A DNA stretch of 64,000 nt. Origin: JAVBSX01 sp051660685. GTDB taxonomy: Bacteria; Planctomycetota; Planctomycetia; Pirellulales; Thermoguttaceae. The DNA is taken from the NCBI GenBank assembly GCA_051660685.1, contig JBOFQB010000094.1, forward strand, positions 25,817-89,816, written 5' to 3'. A program made the position numbers and the translations under genes. Under the pieces are notes generated by a model. The model was not told the DNA's origin. It saw only the letters and a list, made by a program, of their open reading frames with translations, and searched no databases. Positions 42,777-50,670 of this stretch are shown piece after piece. Each line of letters starts with the position of its first letter. The first letter of the stretch is position 1.

Positions 42777-44497
42777 GATTGGATTGTTGGTTGTTTGCGT
42801 CGAAATCCGATCAGGAACAGGATGAGGCTTAGGATCAGGCAGGAAAAGGGGAACCAATCACCGTAAAGGGAATAAGGGCTTTTTCGGGAATCAAATTGGA
42901 CATTGGCGAGACCATAAGTTGCAGCACGACGTTCCCCCTTCCAACGAATCCGACCATTACTGTCGATCCAAGCCGAAAAACCGCCGTTTGTCGCACTCAA
43001 ATACGGTTTACGGTTCTCAACACTCCGAAAGACCTGAGATGCAAACTGTAAATCAATTTGTGAAGTGAAATAAAACCAACCAACATTGGAAAGGTTCACG
43101 AGAAGGTCCGGTTCCTTCCCCTTCTGTCGGAGTTCGGCAACACTGCGACGAATCAAATGAGGAAGTAGTCCCTCAAAACAAATGTTGACCGAGAGATAGT
43201 TTGCCCGTTCTTCCTGTCCGGGAATCATCATTGGGACAAACTCCGAACCGTAATAGGCGGTTTGGCAAAGCGTCTTGAGCGGGAAAGAGTCGGGGAGATA
43301 GTTCGCAAAAGGGACATATTCGCCGAACATGACGAGATGAATTTTATCGTAAAAAGGTCCGAATGTTTCGGTTTTTGGATCAACAAAAACAGCGGAATTA
43401 TAACGTTCATCCTCTTCGTTGACGTTTTCAAGTCGGTAATAAAAACGGGACAACCCCAAAAGTAGGGGGACCCCAAGTCGTTTCGACAGATTGATCGGAT
43501 ATTGGTCCCGTTCCACTTGAATCGACCGAAGTCGTCTCGCAATTTCATCCGGTTCCAGTTCCTCATCCCGCCAACTTTCAGGAACAAAACCGTCTTGAAA
43601 ATGAATCAGCGGGATCGGGAAAATCGTTTCAGGCCAAATAATGAAATCAAGCGTTTTGCCCTGCTCCCGAGCTGCAAGGATCGCCTGTTGTGACAAATCA
43701 ATGTATTGCTCATACGTCAAGTTCCACCAATTTTCAGGCGGATTGAGCATGACGGGATAATTCCCTTGCGTCAGCGCAACACAAAGGTTAGTGTTGGGGT
43801 CCGGTCCTTTTTCTTTCAACCGATATTGACCATATAACAGTCCGAGGAGGAGGACCAGACAGAATAGTCCGGCGTTGAAGAAAAGGGGGGAGAAACGCGA
43901 TTCGGGTGATTGAGTCGCTTGTTTTGGGACCGTTTCAAGCGGGATGATGGAATCGAGGAGCGAACCGAGCAGGATGATCCAAAAGGAGACGGTGTATTCC
44001 CCGCCCAAATCGGCCAATTGAATCAACTCCGGTATTTGGTAAAACGCATGTTGCAGTTCGGCAAGAGAAAGACCGCCAAAAATGTGTTTTCGGAACAGCT
44101 CCAACGCCGTTGCATAAACGGGTAAAACGAGGTAAATCGGCAATCGGGTTTTCTTTATCGTCGTTGCTGAAATTGTCAATAAAACCGGGAGATACAGAGC
44201 GAGATAGGCTGACAGGGCGATCCAACCGAGAGAGGTCAAAGGATGAGGCAGACAAACCCAATACAGGTTTGCTAACCAAAAGAGGAAACTACAAAGATAG
44301 ATTTTGGCAAATCGGTATTTGGACCGGGAGAATTCGGCCCGGCGACTGATTCGGCTCCAAAGAGCAGGAACGAGCAGAATGAGGGGGAAAAGGTTAAGAG
44401 GCGGAATTGCGGACCAATACAGCAAGAGAGAGCAGAACGTCAAAAATAGCGTCCTGTCAAGGAATCGGCCCTGTTGTAACAAAGAGTCGGATTGCAT
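42770..44497 (-). CDS. lnt: Apolipoprotein N-acyltransferase
   Basis: Adds the third acyl chain to the N-terminal Cys of lipoproteins at the inner membrane. 575 residues from ATG 44497; the frame is open 28 codons further, but that part is only translated repeat (PYSLPPNPYSL). The first 210 residues hold about seven hydrophobic segments. The periplasmic nitrilase-like domain carries the triad Glu290 (IIWPETIFPIPL), Lys385 (FYDKIHLVMFGEYVPF) and Cys440 (SVNICFEGLLPHLIRR), followed by NLSNVGWFYFTSQIDLQ. A final membrane helix is FPFSCLILSLILFLIGFR. Length and order fit the family. This fits the presence of lipobox-like proteins in the window. Confidence 0.95.
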   Translation of the reverse strand: MQSDSLLQQGRFLDRTLFLTFCSLLLYWSAIPPLNLFPLILLVPALWSRISRRAEFSRSKYRFAKIYLCSFLFWLANLYWVCLPHPLTSLGWIALSAYLALYLPVLLTISATTIKKTRLPIYLVLPVYATALELFRKHIFGGLSLAELQHAFYQIPELIQLADLGGEYTVSFWIILLGSLLDSIIPLETVPKQATQSPESRFSPLFFNAGLFCLVLLLGLLYGQYRLKEKGPDPNTNLCVALTQGNYPVMLNPPENWWNLTYEQYIDLSQQAILAAREQGKTLDFIIWPETIFPIPLIHFQDGFVPESWRDEELEPDEIARRLRSIQVERDQYPINLSKRLGVPLLLGLSRFYYRLENVNEEDERYNSAVFVDPKTETFGPFYDKIHLVMFGEYVPFANYLPDSFPLKTLCQTAYYGSEFVPMMIPGQEERANYLSVNICFEGLLPHLIRRSVAELRQKGKEPDLLVNLSNVGWFYFTSQIDLQFASQVFRSVENRKPYLSATNGGFSAWIDSNGRIRWKGERRAATYGLANVQFDSRKSPYSLYGDWFPFSCLILSLILFLIGFRRKQPTIQSV

Positions 44498-44500
44498 AGG

Positions 44501-44708
44501 AGGGGGAGGTAGGGAATAGGGGATAGGGTGTAGGGAATAGGGATTCGGGGGTAGGGAATAGGGGATTAGGGAGGAGCACACCTCGCTTTGACACCATATT
44601 ATCGATCATGCGTCAATTTACGTTTTCTACCTTTTTCCATTCTCAATTCTCAATTCTCAATTCTCAATTCTTCCCCCTATTCCCCAGTCCCTATCCCCTA
44701 TTCCCTAT
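44501..44708. repeat. Composite intergenic repeat, copy C
   Basis: G-rich heptamers (44509-44572: GGGAATA, GGGGATA, GGGTGTA, GGGAATA, GGGATTC, GGGGGTA, GGGAATA), the shared core (44570-44642), ATTCTCA four times (about 44639-44670), then C-rich heptamers (44672-44708). It fills the gap between lnt and the HAD gene; the left array reaches into the spurious N-terminal extension of lnt and the right array reaches the HAD stop. Confidence 0.9.
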
Positions 44709-45338
44709 ATCGATGTTTCGTTTTCGCAATTGCTCGAGCATGTTCTCATGTTCGGCAAAATTGTAGACAAAGGAGTCAAAACCGAAAATGTTTGCAGCAA
44801 GGACATTGACTTCGAGATCGTCCAGAAACAGTATTTCTGGTCGGGTTATGTTCGGAAGAACCGAAGAAGCCGTTTCATAGGCTGCTTGAAAAATTTCCGT
44901 TTGCGGTTTCATTGCCCCAACTGCACAACTGAGGACATGATTGGTCGGAATTGCGTCCAAAATAGCGGGAAATTTGGACCGGACATAATTCCAATGCCAA
45001 TATCCAATGTTGGAAAGAATACCGCAAGGAAAATTCAATTCCGACAATCGCTCAAGAACGGGAAAGATCGGGTCGTTCGACCAAAAAATGTCGTTCGCTG
45101 CTTCAATTAACCGGGTTCGATCTGGTCGAAAACCGACCGTATGACAGACATGTTCGTAATACTCATCTTCCGTAATCAGACCACACTCAACCCGACGAAA
45201 CATTTCAGGGTTAAAAAGACCTGTTCGGAGTTCGTCCGGCGTTAATTGGAGTATTGAACCAACCTGTTCCAACAATCGTGTATTGGAAAAACGGATCAGA
45301 ACCTGACCGAGATCGAAAAAAATAAAGCGAATCGACAT
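44691..45338 (-). CDS. HAD-superfamily hydrolase
   Basis: 215 residues. Motif I is RFIFFDLGQVLIRF: the nucleophile Asp is present but the second Asp of the usual DxD is Gly, as in many HAD-like YihX/epoxide-hydrolase-type members. The cap is helical (residues 20-95), motif II is CGILSNIGYWHW, motif III Lys is in AVGAMKPQTEIF, and motif IV is ILFLDDLEVNVLAA. It would dephosphorylate a small phosphate ester, probably a sugar or nucleotide phosphate, though loss of the second Asp can change chemistry. The C-terminal residues (IDIGNRG) and the stop are coded by the neighbouring repeat, which suggests repeat insertion close to the original end. Confidence 0.88.
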   Translation of the reverse strand: MSIRFIFFDLGQVLIRFSNTRLLEQVGSILQLTPDELRTGLFNPEMFRRVECGLITEDEYYEHVCHTVGFRPDRTRLIEAANDIFWSNDPIFPVLERLSELNFPCGILSNIGYWHWNYVRSKFPAILDAIPTNHVLSCAVGAMKPQTEIFQAAYETASSVLPNITRPEILFLDDLEVNVLAANIFGFDSFVYNFAEHENMLEQLRKRNIDIGNRG

Positions 45339-45661
45339 GTAAATTATACTGTGAAAAAATGAGGGAAAACTTCCTGTTTGGGGTTGCCCTGTCGAAGTTG
45401 GTTTGTTATCATAAAGGGACCTTTGAGGTACTTCGCAAACGGATTATTTTTAATCCGGGGGGAGTCGATATATTGCCCGTTGGATTCCTGTTTTTTTGAT
45501 GATTCAGCGTGTACAGCTGTGTCGGACCATTTTAAGTGGGGATACAGATCACACAAGTTTTCATCTCAGGTTTCCCCTTAAAAATGCGGGCTCCCATTTG
45601 TTTGTAAGTCCTCAAAGGTTTTTTTATTTCTTGCAGCAAGAGGAAGACGAACGATTTGATC
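45339..45661. other. Intergenic region, one hairpin, no clear gene
   Basis: A perfect hairpin CGGATTA-TTTT-TAATCCG (45440-45457) is the only strong structure. A weak 70-codon minus-strand frame (45344-45556, TTG start) is not accepted. The HAD gene promoter should lie here. Confidence 0.4.
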
Positions 45662-45833
45662 GTTCAACAGTTCGCCTTATCGTCAACGATTTGCTTTATT
45701 GTCAACGATTCGCTTTACCGTCAATGATTTGCTTTACCGTCAATGATTCGCTTTATCGTCAACGATTTGCTTTATTGTCAACGATTTGCTTTATTGTCAA
45801 CGATTTGCTTTATTGTCAACGATTCGCTTTACC
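45662..45833. repeat. 19-bp tandem repeat, eight copies plus one degenerate
   Basis: GTCAACGATTTGCTTTATT repeats start at 45682, 45701, 45720, 45739, 45758, 45777, 45796 and 45815, exactly 19 bases apart, with variation limited to AACG/AATG, TTT/TTC and ATT/ACC; a degenerate unit precedes. There are no spacers, so it is not a CRISPR array. It starts 3 bases beyond the stop codon of the GH38-like gene (which runs leftward), so it is its 3' region. Confidence 0.95.
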
Positions 45834-45836
45834 GTC

Positions 45837-48800
45837 CTATAATTCGATTTCAAAGGGCAATAATTCCCGACCGTGAACGGACAGTCGGATTCCGTCCTCT
45901 TCCAACGACAGTTCTTCGCCCGGGTTTCCTAACAAATCGGTTTTGAACGCCCGTTTGACCGACAAAAAGGTTCGGAAACAAAACGTTGACGGTCGATTGT
46001 CCGTTTCCTGCAAAATCACTTTGAACCCGCTTAATCGGCCCAACCTGACTTCTTGCGTCGCGCTCTTGTTTTCGACGTTATTCCCCTCTTTGTGTCCTTG
46101 CTCGCCTTTATTACCTTCATTATCCCAATTGCCCTGATTGCCCAAATCGCCTTTTTTATCCAAAACTCCTTGATTGTCCCGTTCCCATTTTACATTCTGC
46201 CGTTTTGACGGATCATTTGGTTGAGTCGGCAAATTATTCTGTTGTTCAGACACATTGGATTGTTTTTGAGTGACTTCCGATTGTCGTTCAGACACATTGT
46301 TCCCGATGTTGGTTGCCCTGTTGCCGAACTCAGGTGAAAAAACCGGTTCGAGTTGGACGATTTGGACATTTTTGGTGTCCGTTGCAAACAACCAAGCCGT
46401 TTGAAATTTTGGAGCCGGAATCATCCCGGTTGCGTCAAAATCGTTAAGCAAAAAGTCGGTCGCCGCTTGTTGAGGATTGGGCAGATCGACACCAATTCCC
46501 AAACGGAATGACCGTCCTGATTCACCTCGCGGAATCAATACCGAATCAATCCAACGTCCGTCAAAAACACGATGATAGGGCAATCCGCCTGTTAGGATTG
46601 TAAGGGAACCTTTTTCATTTCGCAAATCAATAAATTCCGGCGTTTGCAACAGGTCTTCTTTCATTGGAAATGCAGAACCGTGTACACCTCCCCGGACATC
46701 AAGCAAAGAATCACTCCATGCAACCCGATTTGCGAAATAGGAATCCCAAACTTTTTCGCCCGGTTCCAATGTTGGGTCAATTTTCATTTCCAACTCAAGA
46801 ACCTTGCATAGACGTTTGATTGTCAGAATTTGCTCAAATCGTCCCGCAAGAACACCATCTTGCCGCATTAAACGGCCCCGAATTTGCAATCGACCGCAAA
46901 GAGGACTCGATGAAAGTATTTCAATCTGGTCGGCACACATAATGGAATATCCGCATTGTATTCCTCCTTCAGCGCGGGGATCATCCTGACGATCTTCAGA
47001 AGGGACCCTGAAAACGATTTGTTGCGCACAACGGTTTCCCCGTTGATTGAATGTGTTGATTGACCGAATTGCGCCCGTTAACTGTTCAACTCTGACCTCA
47101 AAGTAGTCATTTCGGAGCAGATAAAAGGACTCTTCCCGGATTCCTTCTCCCCGACGTTCAATTTTTTCTGTAATCCGTTCAATCAAAGGGGGTTCTTCGC
47201 CCGGTTGAGCCTTTTTCTGTTGAAACAGTCGGGTTATTGCGTTCAAGAACCCTTTTTTGACAACTTCCTTTTCGGTTGAACGGGACTCGCCCGCATATTC
47301 GATTTTGGCAGATTGAATCGGTTGTTCCTTTTTAGGTCCGGGACCGACCCAAACATAACCAAGCGGGGGGAGTTCGAGCATGACTTCCTGTCGGACTTCA
47401 TCATTTTTCACAAAACGTCGGGCAAGTCGCACTTTTCCCCGCTCTTCTGGAAGTCGGGGGAGTTCGGAAACATCAACCAAAACGGTTCGTGTAAAATTGA
47501 GCGGATTGACGACAAAGAGACCGACCAGTTCGGCGATTTGTGAATCGGGGAGTCGCCCAATCTCCTCAATCGGTTTTCCATAAACAGTATACGCCAATTG
47601 CGTGAGGAGCAATTCCAACAATTCCCGGGTCGCAGAAAAATCGACACAAACATTTTCACCTGCATTGCCGAACAATCGGTTTTCAACCGTTTGAAATTGT
47701 TGGTCAAAATGCTTCGCAATCATCTCTTCAAGTCGTCGATCCTGTTCCTCGGTTCGCGTAATCATGCTGTTCATTGTCCGAAGTATTTCGGCAACAGAAT
47801 GTAGCCTATACAGACGATAATAAACGGCCCAATCTGAGACCGGCGTTGTTCGTCCGTCTCGAACCGACTGTAAAAGGAAGTTGGCCCAGTATTTTCCAAA
47901 ACCAAATGTCAAATCGGCCCCGACAAATCGGGTTTTTTGAAAATACTCGCTCAATTTCAGCATCTCGCCAAGAACGGCGCAGTATTGGTTGCCCCGAATG
48001 AGATCGGACAACCAAAGACTCTCCTTAAACGGTTTATGTGCAAGAATGAACGTCGACGCTTGGTCATTGTTCATTGAATACCCCATCTTCTTGGGGAGCT
48101 TGAAAAAGGTTTCATCCTCTTCTGCATTGTAAGGATATTTGAGCAATGTCTCAATTTTTGATCCGTCCAGACCGATCCAGGAAATTTTACTTTGTGTCTC
48201 TTTTGTCAACGACCAACCGTCTTGCGGAGTAAAATGAACGGCTCCCTGAAATCCGGCTAATTGCAGTAATTGCGGCAAAACGGGGGTTAAACCTTTCCGA
48301 ACGCGACCATACACGTTGGGACGCTTGCCCAAATGTTCCTGATAATAGTGAATTCCGCGAACAATTCGGTCGGCAATAGAACCAAGTGGAAGAAGAGGAA
48401 GTGGGGTTGAATCCCAATCGTCCCCAATCAGTTCAATACGCCCCTTTGCAAGACCTTCTCGCAAAACGGCAATTGTTTGGGGATCGAATTGGACCATTTC
48501 CCGCAAATGTTCAGTCGGTAAATAAAGATTGACAAACGGTGATCTTGCAATTGCATTTCTTAATCGTTCACCGAATACAACCGATTTTTCCAGATTTTGC
48601 GTCGACAACGATTCGCAACCTGATTCCGTCGACAACGGTTCGTCATTCCTTGTCGTTGCTTCATTTCTCAACATTGCCGATTCTTCATCTTTCAACGTTG
48701 TTTCCTGATCTTTCAACGCTATCTTTTCCTCCTCTCCCAACGTTGGAGTTCCTTCATTTTCTGACGTTGGTGTTTCAGTGCTTTTTAAGGTTGTTGTTCC

Positions 48801-49433
48801 TTCAGACACAAACAATGAGGAATCAGTCAACAAGGAATCCGTTAACGTCAAATCAAGCAAATACGACGTTGTTGGATAAAAATACTCTTTCGATTCAGCA
48901 AGAAGTTCAAACGCGCTTTTGAGCGATTCGGTCGCCTTTTCCCGATCATCAGCCCGGTATTCCCGAATTGCGTCCAGAACCCGAGTCTTCAACTGTGATT
49001 CGTCAAGCATACTCATGTACCTGAGTTGACGCGTCATAATTTCAACCAGAATATAGGTTGTTCCAAGAGCAAGCAGATCAGCGACGAACTCGGGGTCAAA
49101 ACCGTGATTTTCGAGATTCCAAAGCCGCAATACTTCATCGACAATTTCATGTCGATGCTCCAGATGACGAATAAGCAATGTTCCCCGTTCTGTTTTCAGG
49201 TCATACCAATCTTCAGGAACAAGAGAATCACAACAAGGGGGAATGACGTAAAGAGGAACCTGTGATTCGCGTAAGGGAGAGGACGCATTTTCCCATTTCG
49301 GCAAAGCACCCTGTTTTTCAATACAAGCAGGATGAAACAGAGCACTCCAAGCAGAGAGTAGTTCGTTGACTTCTTTGGAATCCCGTTCAAGGGCGAGAGA
49401 TTCCAGACTATAACAAGGGAGCAGGACGTACAC
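45837..49433 (-). CDS. Large GH38-like (alpha-mannosidase-type) protein with low-complexity insertions
   Basis: 1,198 residues from GTG 49433, no signal peptide. Residues about 270-470 resemble the catalytic barrel of GH38: LREGLAKGRIELIGDDWDST, LGSIADRIVRGIHYYQEHLG, RPNVYGRVRKGLTPVLPQLL and QLAGFQGAVHFTPQDGW. In classical GH38 enzymes the segment after the RPxV strand carries the nucleophile Asp (PDxFG); here it reads YGRVRKGL, so that Asp is not seen. The beta-sandwich regions typical of the family C-terminus follow (YEIRVEQLTGAI-like YFEVRVEQLTGAIRSINTF; RGVHGSAFPMKE-like DVRGGVHGSAF). Two disordered insertions occur: residues about 205-275 (ETTLKDEESAML type repeats) and about 1065-1140 (Asn/Gln/Gly-rich: GDLGNQGNWDNEGNKGEQ). 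Activity is uncertain. Confidence 0.75.
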   Translation of the reverse strand: MYVLLPCYSLESLALERDSKEVNELLSAWSALFHPACIEKQGALPKWENASSPLRESQVPLYVIPPCCDSLVPEDWYDLKTERGTLLIRHLEHRHEIVDEVLRLWNLENHGFDPEFVADLLALGTTYILVEIMTRQLRYMSMLDESQLKTRVLDAIREYRADDREKATESLKSAFELLAESKEYFYPTTSYLLDLTLTDSLLTDSSLFVSEGTTTLKSTETPTSENEGTPTLGEEEKIALKDQETTLKDEESAMLRNEATTRNDEPLSTESGCESLSTQNLEKSVVFGERLRNAIARSPFVNLYLPTEHLREMVQFDPQTIAVLREGLAKGRIELIGDDWDSTPLPLLPLGSIADRIVRGIHYYQEHLGKRPNVYGRVRKGLTPVLPQLLQLAGFQGAVHFTPQDGWSLTKETQSKISWIGLDGSKIETLLKYPYNAEEDETFFKLPKKMGYSMNNDQASTFILAHKPFKESLWLSDLIRGNQYCAVLGEMLKLSEYFQKTRFVGADLTFGFGKYWANFLLQSVRDGRTTPVSDWAVYYRLYRLHSVAEILRTMNSMITRTEEQDRRLEEMIAKHFDQQFQTVENRLFGNAGENVCVDFSATRELLELLLTQLAYTVYGKPIEEIGRLPDSQIAELVGLFVVNPLNFTRTVLVDVSELPRLPEERGKVRLARRFVKNDEVRQEVMLELPPLGYVWVGPGPKKEQPIQSAKIEYAGESRSTEKEVVKKGFLNAITRLFQQKKAQPGEEPPLIERITEKIERRGEGIREESFYLLRNDYFEVRVEQLTGAIRSINTFNQRGNRCAQQIVFRVPSEDRQDDPRAEGGIQCGYSIMCADQIEILSSSPLCGRLQIRGRLMRQDGVLAGRFEQILTIKRLCKVLELEMKIDPTLEPGEKVWDSYFANRVAWSDSLLDVRGGVHGSAFPMKEDLLQTPEFIDLRNEKGSLTILTGGLPYHRVFDGRWIDSVLIPRGESGRSFRLGIGVDLPNPQQAATDFLLNDFDATGMIPAPKFQTAWLFATDTKNVQIVQLEPVFSPEFGNRATNIGNNVSERQSEVTQKQSNVSEQQNNLPTQPNDPSKRQNVKWERDNQGVLDKKGDLGNQGNWDNEGNKGEQGHKEGNNVENKSATQEVRLGRLSGFKVILQETDNRPSTFCFRTFLSVKRAFKTDLLGNPGEELSLEEDGIRLSVHGRELLPFEIEL

Positions 49434-49590
49434 GAAATTTTCAGAGTGAAAAGTGAAAAGGGAAAATTATCTTCGTCCAGTCTACCATTTTTTTGATCTC
49501 AACACAGTCGGCCCAACAATTCTGTCTTTTTTCCTTTTTTCCCTGTCACTTTCCCAAACATAACCCCGTTCCTAACCGACTCTTCTCCTT

Positions 49591-50511
49591 CTAACCGGCT
49601 CTTCGCAATGTTGGACGGGTTGATTCCGCGCAAGTCCAACTGACTCGAAGATGTTGTGCCGTTTTGACATACTGCTCCAACTGTTCCCAAGATAAGACAT
49701 CTCCCTGTTCATAATACTGTTTGTACCAATCGACTGTTTTTTCGACCCGGGTTTCAAATCCCCAGATCGGTTTCCAAACGAATTGTCGAACGGGTTTTTC
49801 CTGTTGGAACGGAATTCGATTAGGCCGAATCGACTGTGAAACGACCTCAAAACGAACCTGATTCCAGATTAAGGATGCAAGGTGCAGCATTTCTCCAACA
49901 GTTTCGTCCCAATGATGCTGAACACCTAAGGACCAGACCCCGGAGTAATCGGATTGTTCTTGCAATAAGTGTTGACCAAGTGTCAAATAGCCCGCTAAAA
50001 TGTCCAGTACATGGTTTTGAGGACAGGGTGTACCAGCATCATGAACGGTTATCATTTCTCCCCGAGATGCTTTTTGCATCATTTCAGCAACAACCCCTTG
50101 CTCACTCAAATCCCCGCCCCCCATGATGTCCCCGGTTCGGCATCTTGCGAGCAGTTGATTGGAAGAAGGGATACTGATTTCGGGTCCCATCTCGCTTTTT
50201 TCGTCAACAAGAACAGCCTTAATGAAATCGTATTGTGGGAGAATGGGCAATAAATTAGGCTCATCTGCAAGATGAAAAACCATTTCTGGTCGGAATTTCT
50301 CCAAAATACCTGAAAAACGCTCTTTTTCTTCACAAAAGGTCAACTGTTCAAGATTCAAAAGTTCGGCATGATTCGGTTCTTTCGGTTTGGTCGTTGAAAA
50401 ACCACAAACTTCTGCGCCAAGATATTCCAACCAAAGTGCGAGCCAACTTCCTGAAAATTCCGTGTGTCCGGTCAACAATACCCGACGATTCTTGTAAACA
50501 TTGTTAAACAT
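49591..50511 (-). CDS. Degenerate sugar-nucleotide dehydratase (CDP-glucose 4,6-dehydratase-like), catalytic segment missing
   Basis: 306 residues, similar in layout to RfbG-type short-chain dehydrogenases, which are about 350-360. The N-terminus RRVLLTGHTEFSGSWLALWL matches the NAD loop, but the second Gly of TGxxGxxG is Glu. After MVFHLADEPNLL the sequence passes through a short unusual stretch (KAVLVDEKSEMGPEIS) to GDIMGGGDLSEQGVVAEMMQ. The region that normally carries the TSDK and YxxxK catalytic motifs (about 50-60 residues) is absent. The downstream part is well kept: CPQNHVLDILAGYLTLGQHL, GVWSLGVQHHWDETVGEMLH, ETRVEKTVDWYKQYY. It is therefore probably not a working dehydratase; it may bind nucleotide sugar or be a decaying gene, though the frame is intact. 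Confidence 0.8.
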   Translation of the reverse strand: MFNNVYKNRRVLLTGHTEFSGSWLALWLEYLGAEVCGFSTTKPKEPNHAELLNLEQLTFCEEKERFSGILEKFRPEMVFHLADEPNLLPILPQYDFIKAVLVDEKSEMGPEISIPSSNQLLARCRTGDIMGGGDLSEQGVVAEMMQKASRGEMITVHDAGTPCPQNHVLDILAGYLTLGQHLLQEQSDYSGVWSLGVQHHWDETVGEMLHLASLIWNQVRFEVVSQSIRPNRIPFQQEKPVRQFVWKPIWGFETRVEKTVDWYKQYYEQGDVLSWEQLEQYVKTAQHLRVSWTCAESTRPTLRRAG

Positions 50512-50599
50512 GTCGTTGTCCCTTGTATTTCTACGCTGTTTTCCGTGTGTCTAATTCCCTTGTTAAGTCACTTGTTGATTTTCAGTCAACTTGTTCTTA

Positions 50600-50665
50600 T
50601 CCTGTTTTACCCCTGTTCCCCATTTATCCCTGTTCCCTAATCCCCCAGTCTCTCTACCCCTATCT
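50600..50665. repeat. C-rich heptamer-like array
   Basis: CCCTGTT, CCCCATT, then CCCTGTT, CCCTAAT, CCCCCAG and a looser tail, between the PLP enzyme gene and the dehydratase-like gene (both leftward). Confidence 0.75.
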
Positions 50666-50670
50666 TCACC

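Noticed and set aside
44498..44581. 28-residue N-terminal extension of Lnt
   Set aside because: It is a translation of the heptamer array (PYSLPPNPYSL type), not a protein sequence; ATG 44497 gives the normal N-terminus.
45344..45556. 70-codon minus-strand ORF directly upstream of the HAD gene
   Set aside because: TTG start, no ribosome site, no recognisable motif; composition is plausible but the evidence is too thin.
45662..45833. CRISPR array
   Set aside because: The repeats are only 19 bp and directly adjacent with no spacers, and there are no cas genes.
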